Positions 46,999-56,829 of a stretch of DNA of 64,000 nucleotides are shown in pieces. Origin of the DNA: Paulownia fortunei (lineage: Eukaryota > Streptophyta > Magnoliopsida > Lamiales > Paulowniaceae); assembly GCA_019321725.1 (NCBI GenBank), contig CM033120.1, forward strand, positions 2,578,275 to 2,642,274, written 5' to 3'. Both the position numbers and the translations under genes were made by a program. The notes below the pieces were generated by a model, which was given only the letters and a program-made list of their open reading frames with translations, was not told the origin of the DNA and ran no database searches. The number at the start of each line of letters is the position of its first letter. The first letter of the stretch is position 1.

Positions 46999-47090
46999 GC
47001 CATCTTGTTTTGCCCCTTATGCTTGTGGTTTGGAGTGATTATTTCATGGCTATTTCATGGCTCAACAAATACCATTTTGTCTTGACATAT
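46858..47090. repeat. Coding tandem repeat, unit about 62-63 bp, at the gag N-terminus
   Basis: Four units start near 46859, 46921, 46985 and 47057 on the plus strand, each with a TGGCTCGNC-like start and CCATCTTGTNTTGCCCC. On the minus strand each encodes about 21 residues of the SHEVTTPNHKHEGAKQDG type. The unit length keeps the frame, so the array varies protein length without breaking it. Confidence 0.85.
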
Positions 47091-47183
47091 GAAATCTAAC
47101 ATTTGTGAAGTTGGAGTGATTGTCCTTCATCACCATCTTAATTTTGAACTTGATTTGAAAAGAAGAGATGAAATGTAGAGATT

Positions 47184-47207
47184 GTTCCACTGGGTGTGCC
47201 AGAAATT
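47184..47207 (-). other. Primer-binding-site-like sequence of the gag-only element
   Basis: On the minus strand, next to the 5' LTR, this reads TGGCACACCCAGTGGAAC. It begins with the TGG expected opposite a tRNA CCA end. The tRNA species was not determined. Confidence 0.6.
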
Positions 47208-48038
47208 TGTAACACAAATTTCATTGTCTACAAAAATTAACAAACAAGAAAAATTGTACAAATTAAATTTTATTGAATTGAAAATATAAAATGGTTACAA
47301 TATCTATGGAGGCTCTGATTCTTCTCTTCAAGAACAATAATTTTTGAAATTTTGACTTTTGGAGGTGGAATTGCTGATTTGATATAATTCAAAGGTATAA
47401 CACCTTGATATCGAATCAAACGTTTAGACTTCAAGAACGTCGACTTCTTGAATTTGAATATTTGTTGGTGGATTGACCCTTCAATCTCCTCCAATGTGTA
47501 TTTAATCTCCAATAACGTTAATTTGAGGGTTTAATAGCTTAATTTTGAATTAAACGCTATTATTTGGATAGACTCCGCGATGAACGCCTTGATTTTCGCC
47601 TTGAATACCGTGGATCTCCTTGAATTTAATCGCCTTGGTTGAAAGAATTTCCTCTAACACTTTTTTTGCTTGGACCTCTTCTTCACAATTTATGTTTTTG
47701 ACTCTTGCGAATGACCCTCTTTATACTTGTTGGATATGAGTTATTTGATAAGTCATTGATGAACTAGCACGATTTGATTGACTCTTCATGATTTGATTGA
47801 TATCTATATTTTGATTACAAGATTTGATACAATCTTGATTCCCAAAAATTGAGATTTGACACTTGACAAAATTTAATTGGCCAATAATATATATTATAAT
47901 ATTAATTAATTAACTATTTATTTTAGAAATTAAATTTGATTAAATTCCCAATACAAATAAAAAATAAAAAATTAATATTTAATATATTATTTCATATGTG
48001 TGTCACAATTTAATTGTGATAAATTTTATTTATCTACA
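47208..48038 (-). repeat. 5' LTR of the gag-only element
   Basis: Starts TGTAACACAAATTTC and ends ATCTACA, giving TGT...ACA ends. It matches the left LTR over about 620 bases, for example CCTTCAATCTCCTCCAA, ATACCGTGGATCTCCTTGAA and TTGGCCAATAATATATATTA. Confidence 0.88.
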
Positions 48039-48454
48039 GTACTCCTCCTCCAACTTCTGGGACACCACCAGCACTATCTTCTCTTCCATCGTCGACATGC
48101 CATCACCCTGAAAACCCATGCTCGCCGCCACCCAATACCCTCACATCTCCTTAACCTCCAAACCCCAGCAAAATAAATCTGCCCCAATACCTTACAAGCT
48201 TGCAACCTTGAGTTTCACCATCTTCTTCCATGAAACGTGCAACTGGGGCCTAATAGAGCAAGCCAAAAACCATTCTCTTCAATTTTTCCATTGGGAAGAA
48301 GATTGGGGATGGTGATGGTGGTGCTGTGAGTTTGGGAATAGAAACAAGAATGAAGGGAAAAAAATAAAAAAAATATAAATTATTTTTTGCCGCATGTGCA
48401 TTTTGTCCATCCATGTCATCTACATGTCAACTTGAGTTTTTATCCACACAAGCT
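48039..48454. other. Inner flank of the inverted-repeat element
   Basis: A moderately GC-rich passage (48040-48330) with CACC/CCTC motifs, then a poly-A stretch. The frame at 48118-48315 has no recognisable domain. It lies between the gag-only element and the right inverted arm, so it is probably the interior of the older DNA element. Confidence 0.35.
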
Positions 48455-48565
48455 AGCATATGGCCATCTAGGATGATTCTACCCAAATTCTCAAAATTCT
48501 CAAATTTTTTGCCTCAAGTCACTGACATGTGAGTTTTTTGGGCAAAAAATTTAATTTTTTGACGA
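48455..48565 (-). repeat. Right arm of the large inverted repeat
   Basis: The reverse complement reads ATTAAATTTTTTGCCC, then ACTTGAGGCAAAAAATTTGA and GGGTAGAATCATCCTAGATG, pairing with 44145-44245. Matches are imperfect, with two insertions of about 10-15 bases. Confidence 0.65.
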
Positions 48566-49030
48566 AATTAAAACTCATTTCAAGAATTTTTAATAATTTT
48601 AAAATTTTATGTGTATTTATATTTAGAGGGGACTATATCTTTTTTTTTTTCACCTTTTTATAGATACTGAATCAATTTTGCAATTCTTCCATTAAGTTAT
48701 TAAAATACTTGGATGGTTAATTATTTAACAATACTAGATTCCCAGCATGAATTTGTTGTCAAACAACAAGGGCCTTAAGAGAATTTATCTCAATGTTTAG
48801 ATTTTTAATTTTTTTTATCCTTATTAATTTAGGTAATTCCCCGTAGTAATAATTTTAAAATATCAATAGTAATAATAATGTGTGATACATGCAAAGTTAC
48901 AACACAAATATTTTTACAAAGTTACTGTAAGTATTATAATTTTTATTGTCACTGAATTGTCATTATATATGTTTCAATAATTATTAATTATCAATAGTGA
49001 CACTTTATCCAATTGACAAAATTGTATTTT

Positions 49031-49468
49031 TGATCCTTTATATTGATATAAATCGAGATTTTATCCTTTATTTTTTTGGATCATTATTTGACAAACACTA
49101 ACTTTTTAAAATTTGTTCATTCAGTCCATTTTACCGGAAGTTCCAATCATAGTAACAAAATTCGGCAATATTTTGAATTTCTCGTGATTTAATGGGAAAA
49201 AATTAAATTTCCTATAAAAATGGGTTTTTCAATTTATCATAATATATATGAAAATATCGTGATTAAAATGTCTATATCGTGAAAATGAGCAAAATATCGC
49301 CAAATTCTGATTTGTGAAATTATCCTGCACTTCATCTCTTTACCACGCTTCACGAGTTGAAAGCCTAAATATGAAAAGAGAATTTTAAGTTATTACAGAC
49401 TTTAAACATGCTTCACTTCTATCCAATGAAGACAAAGGATAAAATCCAAAATGTATATTCAAGGATTC
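49031..49468. mobile_element. MITE-like element with about 45-bp inverted ends
   Basis: The left end TGATCCTTTATATTG, followed at about 20 bases by GATTTTATCCTTTA, pairs with the reverse complement of the right end GAATCCTTGAATATAC followed by GGATTTTATCCTTTG. The 440-bp interior has no coding capacity. The target-site duplication was not clear. Confidence 0.6.
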
Positions 49469-49556
49469 TTTTAAACAAGGAAAGTAAGAAAAAAAAAGTT
49501 GAAATAGTCTTTCATAGTTGATCCTCTAAAATCCAAATCTAATCAAAGTCTTCTAT

Positions 49557-50336
49557 TGTAATGCACCAGTTAGAGAAGGTGCATCCCAAGTCTTAGTCCA
49601 CTACTTCTACTCTCCTTATCCGACTGAATCACCTACACAAAACGCCGGCGTTACCTGACGTAAGAATTCCGACGCTCAAGTCAGTGGTAATTCTTTTGGA
49701 GAGGATGAAAAGCATATAGATATGTGTATTTTTGATATATCAAAACTGTAACATGTGACATGCTTTGTATTCTTTTATTTATAGATGCCAAATAAGGGTA
49801 AAAAAAAGATTTCAAACCTCAATTTGTTATAACAGATTACTGTGCGCGTGCCCATATTCCCTGATTTGCCCCTAAAAAGATTCCCTGTCATTTTCTAACC
49901 ATAACCGTTTCCTCTTCATTATTTTCGTGAACTTTGCCCGACCTGAAGGTCGGTCAACTCCTTGAACTCGCCCGACCTGGAGGTCGGTCAACTCCTTGAA
50001 CTCACTCGACCTGGAGGTCGGTAAGCTTCTTAATACTACTCTCTTGGCCCATGCACTGAGCTAACCTGTTTGCTCAACTCCCATACCATGGATGAGAATT
50101 TTCGGTCATCCCGACCTGACTTTTGTCCATCTAGCTCCCGCCCCATAATCCGAGTTGTGCAGGTCCGTTTCGATCTAAGTCGCACCAGCTTCTTACTTAT
50201 GATGTGAGCTACGTGGGTCAGTCCCGACATATACCACATTAGCTAGTTCTCGTACTCTGCCTGTCCTGCAACCTTTGCATGATAGACAGAGTACGAAAAT
50301 ATCTTGATTACTAGGGCTAACGTGAGCCTTTTTTCA
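49557..50336 (-). repeat. Candidate 3' LTR of the Tat element
   Basis: The plus strand starts TGTAATGCACCAG and ends CTTTTTTCA. The next bases (50337-50350) read on minus as AAGGGGTGGAATT, a plausible polypurine tract. No second LTR exists in the window for comparison, so both edges are inferred from TG/CA ends and the purine tract. Confidence 0.45.
49936..50030. repeat. Three 34-bp repeats, each with a palindrome
   Basis: Units start at 49936, 49970 and 50004. Each has CGACCTGGAGGTCG (the first with one change) followed by GTCAACTCCTTGAACTC. The inverted CGACCT/AGGTCG core could form a hairpin or be a dimeric protein site inside the presumed LTR. Confidence 0.85.
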
Positions 50337-50796
50337 AATTCCACCCCTTGGGTTTTTGCACCCATTACTGAAACTTAAATGCCTGTCTTATCAACTGACT
50401 ATCCTCATCCAGCCCTACCCGTGTTCCTATCTTATCATCCAAGGCTAGGGCTCCTTCTGCCCGTTCGAGTGCCGTCTCCCTATAAAAAGACCTTATTCCT
50501 TCATTTTCTTCTCCCTCTTTCTCTTTCCACAATTTTGCTCTCCGACGATCATCCTCTGTTATTCTTCCGACAACTTCCTTCTTCTCTCCCTTCAACAAGC
50601 CAAGTAAGTCTTTTGACTTTTGCCACTCATTTATTTCTCTATTTCTCCTTCTGTATATTTGGTTCGTCATTTTTTGATATCCACCTCTACTGCATCTCCA
50701 GAACCTCTGTCGTTTATTCCCTCATTTCTTCCTCCCGGAGTTTCCATTCGTGAACTAGCACTTGAACTATCCACCCATCACCCAACTGAATTTAGG

Positions 50797-52796
50797 ATGG
50801 CCGATCCAGCTAATCACCCGGCTTATATGACTCACGCCACCACCCTATCTGAGATAAGCCTAGCAAACCTTAGGGAAAATGCAGGAATACCTGAGGAATT
50901 CAATGTGGTCCTGCCAGGTCCTCGCGATAGACCTCATGCCCCACATCCCGACTATGTGACCTTTTTTGTAGATCAACTAGAGGCCGGCCTTAGGTTTCCC
51001 ATTCCCAACCTATTTTTTCGTATTTCTAAGAGCTTCGATATTCCCCTAATGCAGCTCGTTCCTAACTCTTTTTGACTCATGGCCAGTTTTTGGATGGTAG
51101 TTAACTACTTTGGGTACGAGCCAAATCATAAGCTATGACGAGCTTTCTTCTATGCTAAAACCACCACACCAGGTTTATTTTATTTCACTTCCCGAGGAGC
51201 AGCTAAATTTCTGCAAGGGAAACCCAGTTCCCTTAAGGGCAGGAAGAAAAAATTTTTTACATTTCATCCCCTGACCCTTAGAATTTTCCTACCAATTGGA
51301 TCACCGACTTACCTCACTAAGGTCGCGCGCCCGCGCTGGACTTGACCGCCCAAGCATTAGCTCATCGATTAAACCACAGTCCCTACCACGTAGGGTTATT
51401 AGCTGATTCCTGGCCTTTACTTCACCATTTTCAACTGAACCCCAAAGCTATTCCACTCCCTCAACCTATAAGTACCATCTTGTTTAACTATTTGCTTGTG
51501 ACTTCATCTTTGCTAGAATGCTAACAGTATATCTTTTGTTCAGAGCAACTGATGGAGTCCCGCATAATAGCAACTTACTGAGCTTGGATAGCCACAAGAG
51601 GGTTAGGCCAGCCTAAAGGTCAGTCCCGAGTCCCCCTGACTAGTGCACCTCTGGATCACCAACCTGTGCTCGCAACTCGAGCTCCATCCGCAGTTCCTCC
51701 ACCACCCCCATCTGTCTCCCCACCTGCTGCAGCTGCGGCCCCCACTTCTTCCCGAAGTAGGAGAAAATGCCCAGCATCTGCAAGTGGCGGCAACTCGGGT
51801 CCATCTCAGTGTCCCCGTCTCAATGCCCCTGCTTCCCTGAATACTTCTTTTTTCACCAACAACTCGGTATTGGATACTTGGGATGAAAAACTCTGTGCTG
51901 AGTGGCTTCAGGGCATACCCAACTCCATGGACCAGCGCCTCTTAGGGTCCATGGATTATGATGCCCGGGTGGGCAACCTTGCCGATCATGCTTCTAAGGT
52001 AATGTTCCCTTCTTAATTTCCATCATTTATTCTAACAATCAACAACTTGTCTAACCTCCTCTTTCTCTAGGCTATATTGTACTTGAGCTCCTTGATGGCC
52101 GATCTGCGTTCCGGATTACCCTCTTTGGAGGAAGATGAGCTTAGGTAATAGTTGGAGGACATGCAACAACAATTGCAATGCTCCCAAGCCCGCACCCATA
52201 AATTAGAAGCAGATCTCAAGGTAGCTCGGGGTAAACATGCTTCCTTGGAGGAGAAGATAACTGTGGTGGAACAAGATAGGACCACCATAGAGAATCAAAT
52301 GTTAAAGGCCATTGAGGAGGCTTCTATCTCCCGAGCTGAAGGTCATGCTGCGGGAGTTCTTACAGGTCGGGCAGAGTGGGCCCAAGAGAAAACCAAATTC
52401 CTGTAATCCCCAAAATTCCTTGATCACCTGACCTTTGGGGCCTTGAATTATTTAATCCATAGTTTCATTCACTGCCTTAGCCAGGTCAAGGAGCTAGGGT
52501 ACACTGGTTTAGACCCAAAGTTGGATTGTGCTGTTGAAAGTGTTCCTCCACTCGATAATAGGTCTGCTCCTGTTGTTGACGTAGCTGGTCCTTCACAACC
52601 ATCAGTTGCACCCACAGTTTTGGGAGATCATTTTGCCCATTCGTCTCCTACTTCTCCCACAGTTATTGTCCCTCCAGATCTGACTCTCGAGCCTGCCATC
52701 AATGTTGAGGATGACAGTTCTTCCCCTTCTAGGAATCTAGATGATGAGGGTACTGTTATAGAACCCCTCAGTGTTTCTGATTACAGAGTAGAATAG
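50797..52796 (+). pseudogene. Additional ORF of the Tat element (PF04195-like), antisense to pol
   Basis: The N-terminal segment (50797-51075) has LRENAGIPEEFNVVLPGPRD, FFVDQLEAGLRFPIPN and LMQLVPNSF. This is the pattern of the 'putative gypsy-type transposon' domain (PF04195). Similarity continues past a stop in FWMVVNYFGYEPN. Further on are a Pro/Ser-rich region (about 51666-52010), a coiled-coil stretch (52152-52406; LEADLKVARGKHASLEEKI) and an acidic tail (52443-52796). Stops and probably introns interrupt it. Its role in the transposon cycle is unknown. Confidence 0.75.
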
Positions 52797-52989
52797 GCTG
52801 TGTATATTTTTGTAACAGTCCATAATAATATCATTTCATCTTTATTGTTGTTGTTTGGCTTTATTCTTCTAGCATCTGCAACTTTCTCAGTAATATTTTC
52901 CATATCATTTAATATGCATATCTCAAGTTTTGTAATCGAGCTATATGTCTTACTGAATGTATTCTTGCTTTCTAATATATAAAAAGATA

Positions 52990-53515
52990 ATCTAGCTCAG
53001 GCAGGCCAGTTGAACTGACCTTGCCTTAGGATTTTTTCTTGAATCATTCCCCAAGAAGGTCGATCTCTACGAACCCTCTAAGGAACCCAGGTAGGTCCAG
53101 TTCAACCGGCATTGCCTTAGAATTTTTTCTTGAATCATTCTCCAAGGAGGTTGGTCTCTGCGAACCCTCCAAGGAACCCAGATAGGTCCAGTTCAACTGG
53201 CCTTGCCTTAATTTTTTTTCTAGAATCATTCTCCAAGGAGGTCGGTCATTGCGAACCCTCCAAGGAACCCAGGTAGGTCCAGTTCAATTGGCCTGGCCTT
53301 AGAATTTTTTTTTTCTTGAATCATTCCCCAAGGAGGTCGGTCTCTGCGAACCCTTCAAGGAACTCAGGTAGGTCCAGTTCAACTAACCCTTGCCTTAGAA
53401 TTTTTTCTTGAATCATTCCCTAAGGAGGTCGGTCTCTGCGAACCCTCCAAGGAACCTAGGTAGGTCCAGTTCAACTGGCCTTACCTTAGGATTTTTTCTT
53501 GCATCATTCACAATA
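52990..53515. repeat. Tandem array of about 5.6 units of 92 bp in the Tat 3' region
   Basis: The landmark GTAGGTCCAGTTCAA recurs near 53091, 53181, 53273, 53368 and 53460, with a partial copy at about 53003. Each unit also has GAATCATTC, CAAGGAGGTCGGTC and GCGAACCCTCCAAGGAAC. The array lies exactly between the end of pol and the additional ORF. Confidence 0.93.
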
Positions 53516-53589
53516 TGTCAGATAAATTTATTTCATTTTTTTTGTAAAAAAAAACTCAAGATTACATATAGAACTTCTTCAAATGACAA

Positions 53590-54679
53590 ATATTCTATGG
53601 TCTCGGTACTTTTTTTCCTTTCTCATCTTCTAGCTCATAGGCACCTCCAGCTATTACCCGAGTTACCTTGTAAGGCCCTTCCCAATTTGCTTCTAATTTT
53701 CCAGTTTATTTTAAAGCATCTGCTCGCCGTAGCACCATATCTCCGACCTAAAAATTTCTTATTTTGACCTTCCGGGAGTACCCAACTCGAATTCTGCTTT
53801 TGTACGCCTCTATGCGGAGGTATGCCTTATCCCTTTTTCATCAATCAAATCTAATGCTTCTCTCATGAGTTCGTTGTTTTCTTTTTCCTTATAGCTCTGG
53901 ATCCGGTGAGTTTCCATTCCGATCTCAGCGGGTATAACAGCCTCTGCTCCATACACCAAGCTGAACGGAGTTTCTCCGATTGTAGTCCTTGGTGTTATAC
54001 GATATGCCCATAATACCGAATCTAGCTCATCCACCCAATCTCCTCCAGATCTGTCTAGCCTAGTTTTGATTCCTTGCAATATTATATGGTTGGTTACCTC
54101 AACTTATCCATTGGCTTGAGGATGGGCCACCGAAGTGAAGTGTTGCTTGATTTTCATCTCAGTGCACCAGCTCTAGACCTTTTTCCCCTGGAACTGAGTT
54201 CCATTATCTAATAACAGGTCGCGCGGAACCCCATATCTACATACTATGTTTCCCCACAGAAATTTCATGACCTGTGACTCTGTAATCTTAGCTACAGGCT
54301 CAGCTTCTACCCATTTACTAAAATAATCTATTGCCACTATTAAGAATTTCCTTTGCCCTATCGCTAGGGGAAAGGGTCCGACAATATCAATTACCCATTT
54401 GGAAAAGGGACAAGGTGAGCTCATGACCTTCAGCTCCTCTTCTGGTTTATGTATCAACGGGGCGTGCTTCTAGCATTTTTCACATGTTCTAATCAGATAT
54501 TGTGCATCCTCTTTTAACAAAGGCCAGAAATACCCAGCTCTTGCCGTTTTACAAGCCAGAGCACGACCTCCACCATGGCTTCCACACCCTCCCTCATGAA
54601 TTTCTCGCAATACATAGGCTCCTTCCTCTTGTGATAAACATCTCAAGTATGGTGTAGAATAAGCTCGCTTATATAACAA
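53590..54679 (-). pseudogene. Tat-type integrase
   Basis: From right to left: an HHCC-like region (REIHEGGCGSHGGGRALACK, CEKC at 54470). The core follows with WVIDIVGPFP, FLIVAIDYFSKWVEAEPV and YGVPRDLLLDNGTQF, then the C-terminal region with WVDELDSVLWAYRITPRTT and TPFSLVYGAEAVIP. The GPYKV-type end lies near 53690. Frame breaks separate the open segments at 54470-54457 and around 54080-54170. The second catalytic Asp context (DNGTQF) is present. Confidence 0.9.
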
Positions 54680-54784
54680 ACCATCAATTAGATAAAATCT
54701 AGTAGCTCGTACTTGGAATCGAACTGCTTCTCTTTTATTTTGTGGCAGTTTTCCCTCTCACAGATATTTTAGGATGTTGGTCCT

Positions 54785-55255
54785 TCAATCATCTTTCTCT
54801 TCCACAGAGGCTACTTCTATCCTCATACTGTGTTGATAGGCTGTTAACAATGTGATTTTTCTAGTCTTGCAATCAGTGGTAGAACTTGCAATTTTGGAAA
54901 GATAATTAGCCTTAGCATTCTCAGCCCGCGGTATATGCCTTAGCTCAATTTTTGTAAATTGTTTTTTTAGCTGAGATACCTGTTCCACATAATTTCTCAT
55001 TCTTTCTTCCTTGGCCACAAATTCTCCCTCAACCTGCTGCATGACTAACCTTGAATCATAATAGACATTTAACTGTCTGACCCCCAGCTCTAGAGCTATC
55101 TTCAATCCCCTTACCAATGCCTCATATTCAGCTTCATTATTGGATGTTTTGAACTCAAATCTTACTGCAAATTCTAGTTCTTCCCCTTCTGGACTGGTTA
55201 GAATAATACCTGCCCTACAACCGGATATGGTAGCCGAGCCATCCATATGTAGCAA
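54785..55255 (-). pseudogene. Archaeal-type RNase H (aRH) of the Tat element
   Basis: A 156-codon frame with HMDGSATISGCRAGIILTSP, SNNEAEYEALVRGLKIALEL and YYDSRLVMQQVEGEF. The HIPRAENAKANYLSKIAS tail has Tyr where the final catalytic Asp is usual. The D...E...D spacing and NEAEYEAL are typical of the second, archaeal-like RNase H found only in Tat-lineage elements among plant gypsy elements. Confidence 0.88.
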
Positions 55256-55639
55256 CCATGCTCTGGGGCCTCATCATCCGCAGGTGTCATTTCCTGCAGA
55301 AAATCTGTCAAGGTCTGCGCCTTGATAGCTACTCTTGGCTGATAATCTATGTCATACTCGCTCATCTCTACTACCTATTTCACTATCAGTCCTAAAGTTT
55401 CTAGTTTACTTACCACTTGTCTCAATGGTAGGTTAGTTCTAACCACTATCTTATGTGATAAAAAGTATGGCCGAAGCTGCCTGGCAGTCGTTACTAGGGC
55501 TAATCCTCCTTTTTTCTATCTCAGGGTATTTAATCTCCGCCCCTCTCAATAATTTTCTTAAATAGTAAATGGGTTTCTGCTTAGCTCTTTCTTCTCTCAA
55601 CAACACTAAGCTAACGGTCGATGTCCCTACTGACAGATA

Positions 55640-56716
55640 TACATACAGTGTTTCACCTTACACCAATTTGGTCAACAAAGGTAGCTCGGCTAAGAAGTTT
55701 TTTAATTCATCAAAAGCCTTCTGACATTTCTTAATCCATTCAAACTTGTTAGCCTTCCTCAGGATTTTGAAGAAAGGCAAGCTTCTCTCTACTGATCTAG
55801 ATATGAATCGGCTTAGAGCTGCTATCCTTCCCGTGAGCTGTTGAACCTTGTTAATACTATTTGGAGAAGCCATATTCTGCACTGCTTTTACTTTCTCAGG
55901 ATTCACCTCTATACCCCTCTCGATCACCATATAACCCAAGAATTTGCCAGACCTAACCCCAGAAGCACACTTAGAAGGGTTGAGTTTCATACCATACCTC
56001 CTAAGGACTCCAAAAGCTTCTGTCAAGTCAGCAACATGAGCTTTAGCCTTTGTATTTTTTTATCAGCATATCATCCACGTATACCTCCATGTTTCGCTCG
56101 AGCTGTTCTTTGAACATTCTATCAACCAGCCTTTGATATGTAGCTCCTGCATTCTTTAATCTAAAAGGCATAACCACATAACAATAAGTCCCTGTAGAAG
56201 TTATAAAGCTTACTTTCTTATGATCTTCAGGTGCTAACATGATATGGTGGTACCCCTGCGAAGCATCCATCATACTCAACAGCTCACAACCTGAGGTAGA
56301 GTCAACCAAGTAGTCTATTCGTGGCAACAGATAATGATCCTTAGACATGCTCTGTTCAAATCTCGAAAATTAATGCACATTCTCCACTTTTCTTCTGTTT
56401 TTGGGACCAAGACGATGTTTGACAACCATTCTGGGAATTGGATTTCTCTTATATGTCCCGCCTCCAGCAATTTCTCTACCTCTTTCTGGATAACCTTATC
56501 ATTCTCAGTCCCAAAATGCCTCTTCTTCTGTTTGACAAGTTTGCATGTTGGGTCAACATTGAGGTGATGTACTGCCACACCTGGATCAATTCCTTCCAGG
56601 TCACGTACATTCCACACGAAGATATCAATGTTGTTTCTTAAGAACTGAGTCATGCTATCTGTCAATTCCAATGATGTGAGGTGATAGAAAACTTTGTAAC
56701 ATTTGCCAAGCAACAT
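55640..56716 (-). pseudogene. Tat-type reverse transcriptase and start of the first RNase H
   Basis: Open segments 56716-56315, 56348-56043 and 56026-55658 read in order as RT. They contain EAGHIREIQFPEWLSNIVLV and KWRMCINFRDLNRAC. A frame break of about ten codons follows, then DHYLLPRIDYLVDSTSG, MDASQGYHHI and the catalytic YVDDMLIK. The thumb region comes last (YGMKLNPSKC, FLGYMVIERGIEVNPEKV). Similarity stops abruptly at 56716. Confidence 0.92.
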
Positions 56717-56829
56717 TCAAAGGAGGCATTATTAGAATCAAATATCATCTTACTAGAATAATATGCAATAATGTGAGGCATTGCACGGTTGTTAGTGATG
56801 TGAAACTTAGTTAAATCATCATGGGTTGA

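Larger units (their letters stand above)
44606..48038 (-). mobile_element. Gag-only LTR retrotransposon (TR-GAG-like), non-autonomous
   Basis: A minus-oriented element with related LTRs (left 44606-45224, truncated; right 47208-48038), a polypurine tract, a primer-binding-site-like tract and one long gag reading frame. No protease, RT, RNase H or integrase sequence lies between the LTRs; the whole interior is about 2 kb. This matches the published class of terminal-repeat retrotransposons with a GAG domain, which depend on another element for pol functions. It could instead be a deleted gypsy element. The clean PBS-gag-repeats-PPT layout and the lack of any pol remnant favour the first reading. 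Confidence 0.7.
49557..56718 (-). mobile_element. 5'-truncated Ty3/gypsy Tat-type retrotransposon with an antisense extra ORF
   Basis: A minus-oriented element. From right to left come RT, RNase H, archaeal-type RNase H and integrase on minus, then a 92-bp tandem array, then an additional ORF on the plus strand (antisense to pol), and a candidate 3' LTR. Dual RNase H and an extra ORF between pol and the 3' LTR are hallmarks of the Tat (Ogre/Retand-like) lineage. Gag, protease and the 5' LTR are absent: RT similarity begins at 56716 and a different element follows. Frame breaks and stops make it inactive. Confidence 0.88.

Noticed and set aside
49936..50030. CRISPR-like array (34-bp repeats with palindromes)
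   Set aside because: The units are contiguous with no spacers, there are only three, and this is plant nuclear DNA inside a retrotransposon LTR.
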